Of a stretch of DNA of 64,000 nt, positions 47,411-59,170 are shown piece by piece. The position numbers and the translations under genes were made by a program. How positions within the stretch are numbered: the first letter of the stretch is position 1; each line of letters starts with the position of its first letter. The notes under the pieces were generated by a model. It was not told the origin of the DNA, made no database searches, and saw only the letters and a program-made list of their open reading frames with translations. Source of the DNA: Mauremys mutica (lineage: Eukaryota; Chordata; Testudines; Geoemydidae); assembly GCF_020497125.1 (NCBI RefSeq), contig NC_059077.1, forward strand, positions 24,064,840 through 24,128,839. Direction: 5' to 3'.

Positions 47411-49940
47411 CTAGAAAAAACGGTTACCTACCTTTTCGTAACTGTTGTTCTTCAAGATGTGTTGTTCACGTCCATTATACATTAGGTGTGCACGGACGTC
47501 GGAAAGTTTTTCCCTTAGTGAATGTGTGCACTGACAACCAGGTGGCTGCTCTACAGATCTCCTGGAGCGGAACCTGTGCCAGGAAAGCTGTGGAGGACTC
47601 TTGAGCTCTAGTTGAGTGGGCCGTGATCGCCAGGGCTGGCATCTTGGCAAGCTCATAGCATGCACGGATGCAATCTGTTGGGCCGAGACCGGAAGCCCTT
47701 TCGTTCTCTCCACAATGGCGACGAACAACTGAGTCGACTTGCGGAAAGATCTAGTTTGCTCCAGATAGAACACCAGGGCCCTACGGACATCTAGAGTATG
47801 CAGGCTACGGTGACTCGGGTCCGTGTATGGTTTGGTAAAGAACACTGGCAAACAAATGTCCTGTCCCATATGAAATTGCAAAATTACTTTAGGGAGGAAT
47901 TTAGGGTGTGGCCTAAGTTGCACATTGTCCTTATAAAAAACTGTACAAGGGGGCTCCGAAGTGAGGGCCCTCAGTTCTGACACCCTCCTTGCAGACGTAA
48001 TGGCCACCAAAAACGCCACCTTCCAGGAGAGGTGAGTGAAAGAGCAAGAGGCTAGGGGCTCAAAAGGAGGTCCCATGAGTTTGGTCAGGACCAGGTTAAG
48101 GTTCCAGGGAGGGACCGGTGGGTGAGAGTAAGGAAACACCCTCTCCAGTCCCTTGAGGAACTGGGCTTCCATGGGGTTGGAAAACACCGAATGCCAGACT
48201 CCCCCGGATGAAACACTGAAATTGCAGCCAGATGCACTCTAATTGAGGAGGGGGCGAGACCTTGATGTTTGAGGTGCAGTAGGTATTCCAGTATGACTGG
48301 AACAGAGGCCTGTAGAGGCTGTATGTGCTTTGGTTCACACCAGCAGGAGAACCTCTTCCACTTAGCAAGGTATGTCGCCCTAGTGGAAGGCTTCCTACTA
48401 CCGAGGAGAATTTGTCGCACCTGAAGGGAGCACTGACTCTTCATAGCATTCAACCACAGAGTTTCCACGCCATTATATGTAGTGGTAGCAGGTTCGGGTG
48501 GAGCAGGCACCCGCGGTCCTGCATGATGAGATCTCAGTGCAGGGGCAGGGCAATTGGGGCGGCCACTGACAGTTCCAGCAAAGTCGTAAACCAATGTAGG
48601 CGGGGCCAAGCCAGTGCGATGAGAATCATCGCCGCTTTGTCCCTGCAAACCTTGAGGAGGACTCTGTGGATAAGCTGGAGCGGTGGAAAGGCGTACTTCA
48701 GACTCATGCTCCAAGGGATCACGAAGGCATCTGCGACTAAGCCTGGACTGTGGTTTTGGAAAGAACAAAACTGTGGGCATTGACTGTTGTCCTTGGTGGC
48801 AAAGAGGTCCATTTGGGGAAATCCCCAGTTCTGGAAGATCAAATGCAGGATATCCGATCTCATCATCCATTCGTGCATTTGGCACGACCTGCTGAGGCGG
48901 TCCGCCAGCTCATTTCGCTCCCCTGGAAGGTATGATGCTACAAGGTGCACTGAGCGGGCTATACAAAAGTCCCATACAAGAAGGGTCTCTTGGTAAAGGG
49001 GAGAGGAACGGGCTCCGCCCTGCTTGTTTATATAGAACATGGCGGTGGTGTTGTCTGTCAGAACAGTCACGCTGTGCCCTTCCAAAGTAGCGTGAAAGGC
49101 CTGGTAGGCTAGGTGAACTGCCCTGAGCTCCTTTACGTTGACGTGGAGTGACATTTCGTCCCTGGACCACAAACCCTGCATCCATAGGTCCCCCAAATGT
49201 GCTTCCCAGCCGAGGTCTGACGCGTCTGTTACCAGTGTCAGAGTGGGCTGTGGTGCAAAGAAGGGGATCCCTTCGCAAACTACCTGCTGATTGAGCCACC
49301 AGCGCAGGAAGTCCAATACTTGGGCAGGGACTGTCACTACAAGGTCCAAGGGGTCTCTGCCGGGGCAATAAGACTGGGCTAGCCACAATTGCAAAGTCCT
49401 GAGATGCAGACGAGCGTGTTGGACCACGTGGGTGCACGCCGCCATGTGTCCTAGGAGCTGCAGGCAGCATCTGGCCGTGGTTGTGGGGAACCTCAGCACT
49501 GAGTATGTGGCATGCTGGATGGCCAGAAATCTGGATTCTGGGAGGCTCGCTTGCGCCTGTACTGTGTCCAGGACTGCCCCGATGAACTCCAGCCTCTGTG
49601 TGGGTATCAGGGAGGACTTGGGCACATTGACTAGGAGACCTAGCCTGTGGAATACGTCCAGTGCCATTGCCAGGTGGGAGTGGACCTCCTCCTTGGACTG
49701 ACCCGCAAGGAGCCAGTCATCTAAGTATGGGTATACTCACATTTTTCTTTTGCAAAGGCTGCCACTACTGACATGCATTTCGTGAACACACCTGGGGCCG
49801 TAAACTGGTAATGGTGCTGGTTTATGGTGAACCGCAGGTGAGCAGGATGAATGGCGACGTGAAAGTATGCGTCTTTCAGATCGAGGGCAGTGTACCAATC
49901 CCCCGGATCCAGGGATGGGATAATAGAGCCAAGGGAGTGT
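47411..49940 (-). mobile_element. DIRS-like tyrosine-recombinase retroelement, 5'-truncated
   Basis: Minus strand, in order: end of the reverse transcriptase with HVAIHPAHLRFTINQHHY (about 49870-49810) and YPYLDDWL (49733-49710); an RNase H domain beginning LTLVTDASDLGWEAHLG (about 49245-49190) and DNTTAMFYINKQGG; the recombinase N-terminal region SRKPSTRATYLAKWKRFSC (about 48400-48340); and the catalytic region VAITSARRVSELRAL with the first conserved Arg (about 48015-47965). RT-RNase H-tyrosine recombinase is the DIRS order. Frames are offset by frameshifts (one just before YLDD), so it is inactive. The left terminus is GGTTACCTACCTTTTCGTAA. Confidence 0.85.
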
Positions 49941-50740
49941 GATGGGTTGGATCACAGAAACCCCCTCTGAGCTGACACCTGATGTGCCAAGACTACCTCT
50001 GTTCCTATTTTCCCTGCCAGTTCAGGACTCCAGCACTCTGTCTTGCTGAGCCAGACACTCCCATCTGCTCCAACAAAGACCAAGGGTCTGAATTACTTGC
50101 CCCAAAGCTGCAGGTTTATCTGAAAACAGCTCACAGAAGTGTGTTTGTCTTTAGCACTCAGATGCCCAACTCCCAATGGGGTCTAAACCCAAATAAATCC
50201 GTTTTACCCTGTATAAAGCTTATGCAGGGTAAACTCATAAATTGTTCACACTCTATAACACTGATAGATATGCACAGCTGTTTGCTCCCCCAGGTATTAA
50301 TACATACTCTGAGTTAATTAATAAGTAAAAAGTGAATTTATTAAATACAGAAAGTAAGATTTAAATGGTTCCAAGTAGTAACAGACAGAACAAAGTAAGT
50401 CACCAAGCAAAATAAAATAAAATGCGCAAATCTATGTCTAATCAAACTGAATACAGATAAGATCCTCACCAGTTCCAGAATGCTCCCTTTTTACAGACTA
50501 ATCTCCTTTTAGCCTGGGTCCAGCAATCACTCACACCCCCTGTAGTTACTGTCCTTTGTTCCAGTTTTCTTCAAGTATCCTCGGGGGTGGAGAGGCTCCT
50601 TCTTTAGCCAGCTGAAGACAAAATGGAGGGGTGTCTCGGGTTTAAATAGACTCTCTCTTCTGGGTGGAGACCCCACTCCTATGCAAATCCAGCTCCGAGA
50701 CGGAGTTCTGGAGTCACCTGGGCAAGTCACATGTCCATGC
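49941..50740 (+). repeat. Interspersed repeat, possible LTR
   Basis: Begins TGTGATGGGTTGGATCACAG and contains CCTGTATAAAGCTTATGCAG and AATAAAATAAAAT. I recognise it as a common turtle dispersed repeat but not its class. It abuts the DIRS element on the left and a Penelope-like element on the right. Confidence 0.45.
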
Positions 50741-50742
50741 AT

Positions 50743-51425
50743 CAGAGTCCTGTTGGCACCTTATAGACTAACAGAAGTTTTGGAGCATGAGCTTTCGTGG
50801 GTGAATACCCACTTCGTCAGATGCATGTAGTGGAAATTTCCAGAGGCAGGTATAAATATGCAAGCAAGAATCAGGCTGGAGATAACGAGGTTAGTTCAAT
50901 CAGGGAGGATGAGGCCCTCTTCTAGCAGTTGAGGTGTGAACACCAAGGGAGGAGAAACTGCTTTTGTAGTTGGCTAGCCATTCAGTCTTTGTTTAATCCT
51001 GAGCTGATAGTGTCAAATTTGCAGATGAACTGAAGCTCAGCAGTTTCTCTTTGAAGTCTGGTCCTGAAATTTTTTTGCTGCAGGATGGCTACCTTTAAAT
51101 CTGCTATTGTGTGTCCACGGAGATTGAAGTGTTCTCCTACAGGTTTTTGTATATTGCCATTCCTAATATCTGATTTGTGTCCATTTAGCCTTTTATGTAG
51201 GGACTGTCCAGTTTGGCCGATGTACAGAGCAGAGGGGCATTGCTGGCATATGATGGTGTATATTACATTGGTGGATGTGCAAGTGAATGAACCGGTGATG
51301 GTGTGGCTGATCTGGTTAGGTCCTGTGATGGTGTCACTGGTGTAGATATGTGGGCAGGGTCGGCATTGAGGTTTGTTGCATGGATTGGTTCCTGAGTTAG
51401 AGTTACTATGATGCGGTGTGCAGTT
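50743..51425 (-). mobile_element. Penelope-like element, 3' portion with GIY-YIG endonuclease
   Basis: On the minus strand an open frame (51458-50982, element part from about 51415) runs through a Cys motif (CNKPQCRPCPHI) to VIYTIICQQCPSALYIGQTG, the GIY-YIG signature, then LHKRLNGHKSDIRNG (with the Arg) and KPVGEHFNLRGH (with the Glu). It ends SSGLNKD-stop. No stop codon interrupts this domain. The reverse transcriptase upstream is absent, so the copy is 5'-truncated. The 3' end at about 50743 carries a hammerhead-like core. Confidence 0.9.
50783..50820 (-). ncRNA. Hammerhead-ribozyme-like core, all core bases present
   Basis: Minus strand: CTGACGA (50820-50814), stem II GTGGGT/ACCCAC with loop ATTC, GAAA (50796-50793), stem III GC-TCAT-GC closed by A-U, then UC. 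Cleavage would fall between 50783 and 50782. Unlike the 46 kb and 54 kb copies, all invariant core bases are present. Pairing of stem I was not established. Confidence 0.6.
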
Positions 51426-51505
51426 GCACATCCCGGCGACGCAGAGGAAACCCTTCAAGCCCCAGCCGCCGTTTCCCTTTTAAGTTCTGTGTAGATCCCC
51501 TTAAG

Positions 51506-52343
51506 CAGAGGTGGAGAACATATGGCCCACAGACCAGTTCGGTGCACTGCTTAATTTCATGAGGCCCGCGGCAAGTCTCCATGCCACAGTTCGGAAGCCC
51601 CAAGCCTCGGTGTGTCTCCCTTTTCCTGCTGTGGAGGGAAGCTAGGATTGCCAGGCTGTTAAAAGTCTAGTCAGCACCGCACAGCTCCTGAAAGCGACAG
51701 CATGTCCCTGCAACCCCCATGCACAGGAGCAATCAGGGAAGTTGCTCCCGCCCCCAGTGCTGGCTCCGTAGCTCCCATTGGCCAGGAACCAGAGCCAATG
51801 GGAGCTGTGGGGGCAGTGCCTGCGGGGGGCAGGCAGCGCACACCATGCAGAGCCACCTGGCCCCTCTGCCTAGGGGCTGGACATGGCAGTCGCTTTTGGA
51901 AGCAGCACAGAGCCAGGGCATGCAGGGAGCCTGCCTTAGCCCCGCTGTGCCACTGACTGGGAGCCACCTGAGGTAAGTGCCACCCAGCTGGACCCTGCAA
52001 ATCCCCTGCCCCAGGTCATAACCCCCTCCTGCACACCAACCCCCTTCCCCAGCCTGGAGCCCCTCCTGCACTCTAATTCCCTCCCAGACCTTGCACCCCC
52101 ACCCCAACCACCTTCCCCAGCCCAGAGTCCCCTCCCACACCCTGAACCCCTCATTTCTGGCCCCACCTCAGAGCCTAGGGGAAGCCCGGAGCCTCCACCC
52201 GCTGGAGCCGCAAGCGTCGGCTCACCCCACTGTGGGGAGGGACGCCCTGAGCCTCCGCACCCCCCACGGGGCTGTGTGTAGCCCATAACTGATTTTTTCT
52301 GTGGGTCAGTGGCCCCTGATTGAAAAAAGGTTCCACATCCCTG
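51506..52343. mobile_element. hAT-like element, GC-rich
   Basis: Ends CAGAGGTGGAGAACATATGG and GGTTCCACATCCCTG form an imperfect inverted repeat. Interior GC-rich with C-rich tracts; the open frames are artefacts. The flanks match only partly (CCCTTAAG / CTCCAAAG). Confidence 0.7.
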
Positions 52344-52751
52344 CTCCAAAGAAATGTTTCCTGCTTAGCCAAATACTAACAAACACTGAAAAAACTGCAT
52401 AGCAAGTCAAAAGATTTCAATAAATATTTTAAAGAGCACTTTCAACACAAAAGATACAGATAAGTACAAGGTGTGAAACAGTTTCATGTATCTCTCCAGA
52501 TTTCATTTATTACACGTATGTATCAACATACCACTGTTTTTTTTTAAAAGCAAAGAATGTCAAATTTTAGTTTAGCAAAATGTTAAGGGGCGTTAACTAT
52601 TGCTTAACTGAAAAGTTCTGGATTGAGCAGGTTGCTGAAATAGCTTTGTTTTTTGGAGTTAATGCCAGTTTGGATGGACAAAGCAGTTAGATTGTGTTGA
52701 CTTCTGTCATAAAAAGTATCCTAGACTATATCGTAGAATATAAGTGGCTTA

Positions 52752-53046
52752 GGGCTGGTCTACACTAAGGGGAAAAATCGATATAAGATACGCAACTTCA
52801 GCTACGTGAATAACGTAGCTGAAGTCGAAGTATCTTATATCGATAACTTACCCGTCCTCACGGCGCGGGATCGATCTCCGGGGCTCTCCATATCGACGCC
52901 GCCACCGCCGTTCGCGGTGGTGGAGTTCCGGAATCGATATAAGCGCGTTCGGGGATCGATATATCGCGTCTAGATGAGACGCGATATATCGATCCCTGAA
53001 AAATCGATCGCTACCCGCCGATACGGTGGGTAGTGTAGACGTAGCC
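52752..53046. mobile_element. Multi-hairpin MITE, copy 2 (complete)
   Basis: 295 bp flanked by TTA on both sides (52749-52751 and 53047-53049). Ends GGGCTGGTCTACACTA and TAGTGTAGACGTAGCC. Hairpin 1: CGATATAAGATAC / GTATCTTATATCG with inner arms ACTTCAGCTACGT / ACGTAGCTGAAGT. Hairpin 2: CCACCGCCGTTCGCGGTGG. Hairpin 3: GGGATCGATATATCGCGTCT pairs perfectly over 20 bp with its downstream arm, loop AGATG-like. Confidence 0.9.
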
Positions 53047-54502
53047 TTATATTACATTCCTTTATAAACACTAGAATTTACCAAATTTTAAAAGGATTTT
53101 ACACTTAATTTATAAAATAGGCATGAGCTCTTCCTACTGATTTGTCCAATGTGGATTTTTGACCCCATGCTAGTATTTCTACTGAGCACAAACTAGCAGT
53201 TCCATCTCATTACTTTGGTCTGTGCACCAGCACCAAGAGCAGCAGAAATACAGTAAGTGATTAACTTCAGCTACAAAGCCAGTAGAGGGCACAAAAGAGC
53301 GGTTCAGGTCCACAAACTTATTTCGTAATTTTCTTTTAATACTTATGAATCCAATTGATATTTCATACCAAATCTTAAAAGCAGGTCCAAGACTGGAATT
53401 ATACTACTTGGCAGTGTTGCCTTTAAGACACAGCATTCTCAACTTAAGGGTCTGAAACTCAAAAGCAAAAAACCCATCATTTTGTTTAATCCATCCCTGT
53501 TCTAAATATTACAGCACATGATATCTATCCTTACTTGTTTGGAGAGTCTTCACAATTTTTGCTGAGCGGAAGATGTAGTTTTTGCCCTACCTTTCAGTGT
53601 CCTTAAGTTAAATCATATTATTTGATTAACTTTAGTTTAAACACCATACAAATAAAGTGTTCTTAAAAGGTATTTAAATACTTAAAAGGCCTATTTTGGG
53701 GTTAGTGCATTTAAAGTGCATATTTACATGGAGGAGTTGCAGCACTTCAATCAGCAGCAGTGGATATTTGCCAAAACAACCTATCCATTGACAGAATGCA
53801 AAAACTACTGTTGAAAGGTGGATTATTTTTTACATAACAATGAATTTACTGGAATACTCTGGTTCCTGCACAGTACATCTCTCTGTTAAAAAAAGGGATT
53901 AATCCACAATGTGGACTAACATTCACTTTTAGAACAAATTTGCAGATTTTTTGCATTAGACATGTAGAAGAGCATCAGTTTGGTAACAGTAAAACCCAGT
54001 AGTTTCAAAAGAGCTTATTTTGATTCCACCTTCCCACTTGCAGCCCAAAGAGCTTTCAAATAGACATTTATGCCACATTTCGGACTACAGCAATTTTTTT
54101 TTAAAAAAAGAAAAGATATCTAAAGTATGCATAAACCTGTAACTATAACTGATCTCATTATAACGGCTTTACTGGTTTAACCATCTCAGGGCTCTTCCTC
54201 TTAACATTTAATTGGAGTTTAACTTTTCATGCTGAGTACAGAGAAAATAAGGTTGTTTAAACTACTTATTTGATAAGGGTAAAATCGTTTATCTACTTGC
54301 TCCACCTGTAAAGTAAGAGTTTATCATTTCAAAATCTAAACAATAAATACATTGACTGCCATTAGAACTTCTGAGTAAATCTGCAGTATAAATATCTTCA
54401 AACAAGAATCATTTGAAGAATAATGTCTGAAATAAAAGTTCATTCTACAGTAGAAATAAACCCTTTTTGTTGCTATTAAGTCACATACATAAAATTCAAA
54501 CT

Positions 54503-54718
54503 TCAGAGGGGTAGCCGTGTTAGTCTGGATCTGTAAAAGCAGCAAAGAGTCCTGTGGCACCTTATAGACTAACAGAAGCTTTGGAGCATGAGCTTTCGTG
54601 GGTGAATACCCACTTCGTCGGATGCATGTCCAACCAAGTTGGTATTCACCCACGAAAGCTCATGCTCCAATATTTCTGTTAGTCTATAAGGTGCCACAGG
54701 ACTCTTTGCTGCTTTTAC
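54503..54718. mobile_element. Fold-back Penelope-like mini-insertion
   Basis: 216 bp flanked by a perfect 12-bp duplication AAAATTCAAACT (54491-54502 and 54719-54730). The left arm is an inverted 3' end starting at the full terminus (TCAGAGGGGTAGCCGTGTTA). The right arm is a direct 3' end stopping at GCTGCTTTTAC. They meet near 54630. Both 3' ends face outward. The left-arm hammerhead core reads CCGACGA, a mutated CUGANGA. Confidence 0.9.
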
Positions 54719-56107
54719 AAAATTCAAACTGTTATCTTAGTTTTGCCCAATTCTGCCCTGCAATCCACATGCTACTCAACACACCACCTTTCCCGAGATG
54801 ATCATAAAGTTGCTTACAGTTTCTGTGGATAACAGTGGGCTTTTTTCTTTTGCAGACACGTGCTTAAATACTTATCTGCATAAAGAAGTTGTGTGTATGG
54901 GATCAAAAGCATAAATTGGTCACAGTCAGTTGAGAGTGTCAGCAGAATAATTTAGAACTTATATAGGGCTCTTTATGCATAAATATCAAAGTATTTAATT
55001 TCCCTTCAAAATGCTAGCTCCATTCTAAAAATGGGGAAAAGAGGTACAGAGGTTAATCCTGGATCCCATCCATTAGACCCTTATGTCTCCCATACGTGTT
55101 TGGCATACAAAAAGAATGGTATGTGATTTCTCTGCATCTTCAGAAGTATAGCTATGAAGCAGATCAAGTACTCAATTTAAAACCAAGTCATTTTACTTAC
55201 TAACACCAACTATCGCTCTTTTTAAAACCCAAACTATATAATTCTATACCATTCTTTTCAACTGTCTGACAGAACACTTGTTGGCCAGTTAATATATTAA
55301 TTGAAGCAACATAATTTACTGTAGTTAAAATAATTTGTATTAAAAAGTAGATTTATAGCAGGCAACAACAACAACAAAAATCTAGATTTCAGATGAAACA
55401 TAGGGAAGAGTTACCTCACTCAAAATAAATGAGTTTTTCTAGTCACCGGAACAAACATTTTCCAAAAAAAAAACCAACCCATCCTCAAGTAGATACCAAA
55501 AGAGTAGAAAATCACTGGAAGAGGAGAAAGATTTACCATAAACCATACCACAAAGTAGTGTTATAAAAGTTTGAAGAGGGTACACAAAAAATCTCCATTT
55601 CAGTTAGGCCAACATCAGGATTTATTTTCCAAAGTCTATTCTTTATGCTTGCATCAACTCAGTGAATCTTACCATACTTTCCTGTAAAAGTATATGCAGG
55701 ATTGAGGTGTCTGGTTCATTCAGTTCCAGACTGCTATTAAAAAAACTGTACAGTTGAATATTCAAGGCTAACCACTTTATTTCATTTGAACCCATCTACC
55801 TAATTTTTTTTAAAAAGTGTTCTGTCACATTCATCTTAAAAGGTTAAAAAAAATCACATTTCACTGAAGTTAGATACATTTCCTTTGTGTCAGGTGCAAT
55901 AAAGCTCAAAAACAGTTTTTTTCCAAGATTTCCCCATCCCAGGAATGGGAAATGATTTCAGGTCTCTTCTCAATATTCTTGCATCAAGAGAAGCAAATTT
56001 TCCAACTTAAAATAATGCAGCATTCTGATGTACTGTCTATCTCTGCAGTGATTCCCTTTTCCAGGTGCAGGATTTAGTAGGATTTCAACAGACTGTATTA
56101 AATTTCT

Positions 56108-56246
56108 TCATTCTTCTAGCAAAACAGTGCGCAATGCATCTTCTGTATTGATCAATATTGAAGCTATTGCCCCATCATTAAACTCAAAAGAAGTTCCTCC
56201 ATCTACCACCATACAGGCATCCCAACAACGTGACCGGACACAAACC
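56108..56246 (-). CDS. NADK2: NADK2 last coding exon with stop
   Basis: Acceptor TTTTTTGCAG before 56246; TGA at 56110-56108. Encodes VCVRSRCWDACMVVDGGT, SFEFNDGAIASILINTED and ALRTVLLEE. Confidence 0.96.
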
Positions 56247-57157
56247 CTGCAAAAAAGAGACAAGTGATCAAGTGTCTTGAACAAGTGTTACACTCAGATT
56301 TCCTATAAAATAATTAGAAAATACACTACTTCGCTATACCACAGTTTTGGACAAGGGGTTAGTTCTAATAGACTGAATAGCCCCTTTTGTTTTATGTGTT
56401 AGTAAATCAGAAAAAACATCCCAAGCCAGGGTCGATAAAAATAGATTTTTTAAAATTTAAATTAAATAAGTTTATTTTAAAATAAAGTTTGTTTTTCAAA
56501 AAATAAACCTATTTAAAATTACACTTGAAACCGACAGCCTACTTTAAGGCCTAAACTTACTATAATCTAGTAAAATAATTTAAATTAAATAAAAAATATT
56601 AAGCAGTATATGTTTGCTGGCAAGTGTTAAAGTAAAAGAACTGAACTGGTGGAAGTCACTGGGTCAAGAGAAGGAATCAAATTGTTGAACTGCAGAACTA
56701 GCTTTTGACAGCAGCAACCTCTTCTGTACATACAGAAAGAATATTTTCTTTATTTCAGTTTATTCAACTAGTTCAATTAAATGACTGCCTAATCCAATGT
56801 TGAGACACTAATTGGGAGTTAGAAAAGCAGGAAAGCTTGTTTTCCTCTTCCAATCTACAAATAAAAACTAGATGAGAGGATGAAATCTACCAGTTCTAAA
56901 ATCTTGAAGGACATAGTGACCAGAAACAATCTGTTCAATTCACTTCATACAGATACTTGCTTTAATAAATCAGTTTTAAATGCCAACTTTTTTCTTATCA
57001 AAACATGTTTTATCATAAAATGTATGTATCTAGCACATTTAAAGAAGTTTTATTTAACTAATAAAATCATTTTACGTCTGGGCTTGTACATTAATTGAAT
57101 TTGAATTTCCATCCAAATAGATGGCACATCACAAGTAAAATAATTAACCATCTAATA

Positions 57158-57277
57158 CAGTATTTTTCAACCTTTTTTCATTTGCAGACCCTTACACTGC
57201 CTTATAAGGCCACTTCAGACCCTTTTGGAAATCTTAGAATCTCCAGAGGTCTGCGAACCACAGGTTGAAAACCACTG
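57158..57277. mobile_element. Short hAT-like element
   Basis: 120 bp, ends CAGTATTTTTCAACCTT and AGGTTGAAAACCACTG. Flanks ATCTAATA and ATTTAGTA match at 6 of 8. In the NADK2 intron before the last exon. Confidence 0.8.
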
Positions 57278-59046
57278 ATTTAGTAAATAAGAAACCTATC
57301 ATTCATTTTGCAATGTAATTAAAAAATTGAAAATGAATAATCCTAATAAGTGTAAAATAAGCTATATAAAAAGGTATATAGATATAATTGTATGTTCCTA
57401 GTTAGCAAAAAGAAATACTAAATTTAGTGTAAAGGCTGTATTTAATTGCAAACCAACCACTAAGAATCAACCACACTTGAGGAAAATAAGTACAAATGCA
57501 AAACAAGGTTAAAAATCAATTATTTAAAATCAATCCACCCTGTCCCCATCCACACAGAATCCCACTGAAAGAATGCACTATTCTTCAAGCATCTTTTCCA
57601 AAGAACTTCCAACTGTACTAAACAGTAAAAAATATACAGTATTAGCACTTTGCTTAGGAGAGGGAAGGAATCTACATGAAGGATGAAAGTAGCCATCCAA
57701 ATGCCATCCAGCCAGAATTACACTATCTGCTAGAAAAGAAAGACAGCCCACATGTTCAAATAATGAGAATGCCGTAGCTCAGTTAAGTTTTGAAAGGAAG
57801 CTACAATTAAACCCATTTAATACTGACTTGCTTAATGAAAGATTTCTTACAAAACTCCATGGAACATGAGCCTGTTCAGCACAATGCTACCTATTTGATG
57901 TCCAATTAAAGTCATGAACATCAATTTGTCATTGCATACAGCACAAGCAATTTCAGTTTTTCTAATTAGCAGCACTAGTGATTTTCAAACAAGGTGAAAG
58001 GTTTACACATTCTTCATTGTATGCGAAACAGATGAGGGCAGATGGCCATGATTTTGCCTTTTACCGCTAAAGAAGTGCAAGCTTGAAGGTAATATTGCTT
58101 ATTGGAAAATCCCTTATGTAGAACTAGCTGATTACTATCAATATTAAATGAGTTTGACTATACGTATTTTAAGCTAAAACTTTACCTATACATTTTCTAG
58201 AAGCACCCTCTTCTAATACTGAACAAAACACCAACAGACATTGCCACTATCATATTCTTCCAGTTAACTTACCTTTACAATGAAAAGGAATTCAACTGTT
58301 GGGGTTTATCCTTCAGAACGTGTAGAAAGTGAGAGTGGTATTAATAAAAAATAAGTTTTAAAAAATGTCACATTGACCAAAAATCTGTTTTAAAGGCTGT
58401 ATGAATGGTGTCTATTGCTGGGAGAAAGGAAACCGTGACTCACCTCCTTTATTGAGGGTGACTATCTTTCCAAAAGTCACAATTTCATAGAAACAAAGCA
58501 ATCTTACTTTGGGGTGGGGGGTGCAATTTCAAGGCTTAATCTATTAAATTGGAATGAGATTATCCAGCATTTTACCTCTCCACTGTCCCATCTTTAACTT
58601 TGTACCAAACAAACCTAGTGTAAATTTATACTCAAAGAGAATGTCTCCAATACAGAATAAACAAATGGTGGAGAACATTAATTGTTAAGAACTCATCCCA
58701 TATCAAAAGCTTCCTCCTTAAACAGTTTTCCTCTACTACTATTTCTGGGGGGCCTCGATCACATTTAGACCTCAGCATGTTGAGTAAACTCCCTAGTTTT
58801 GTTCAGTTTAATATTGTTTATATTTTTGCCCATCTCATGTGATCTATTCAGGTGAAGTGAAATTCTTTCCTTGGTCTGCTCAATTAGTCCTGAAAGCATC
58901 TAAGAGAAAGGAGGACACTTGCTTCCAACTCAGTTTGGACTCAGAAACCTGAGTATCAATCACAAGTCAAGCTCTCAGGCTACCTATTTTATTTTACATA
59001 TTAGTTAAACATTAAGTGTTCAATTACATGTATAGGCAATACTTAC
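57278..59046. other. NADK2 intron, nothing recognised
   Basis: AT-rich intron sequence, no exon or clear repeat. Confidence 0.5.
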
Positions 59047-59170
59047 TTTGAAAAGAACCCACGCTGCAGACTACTTGAAAAAACCCGGTTTGCAATAGGC
59101 TCTCGAATACTGAAAAACATCTTTGGTTCTTCTGGACTATACAGCAGGGAGTCATTATATTCATTTGTTA
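59047..59170 (-). CDS. NADK2: NADK2 exon
   Basis: 124 bp, acceptor GTACTTACAG and donor GTAAGT. Encodes TNEYNDSLLYSPEEPKMF, FSIREPIANRVFSSS and LQRGFFSK. Confidence 0.96.

Larger units (their letters stand above)
52400..56107 (-). other. NADK2: NADK2 3' UTR (probable extent)
   Basis: AT-rich sequence without other genes, downstream of the stop codon. The polyadenylation site cannot be fixed. A MITE (52752-53046) and a Penelope-like fold-back (54503-54718) are inserted. Confidence 0.5.

Noticed and set aside
51671..52349. Frames of 109-137 codons on the minus strand
   Set aside because: Interior of a GC-rich hAT-like element; frames are open through composition only.
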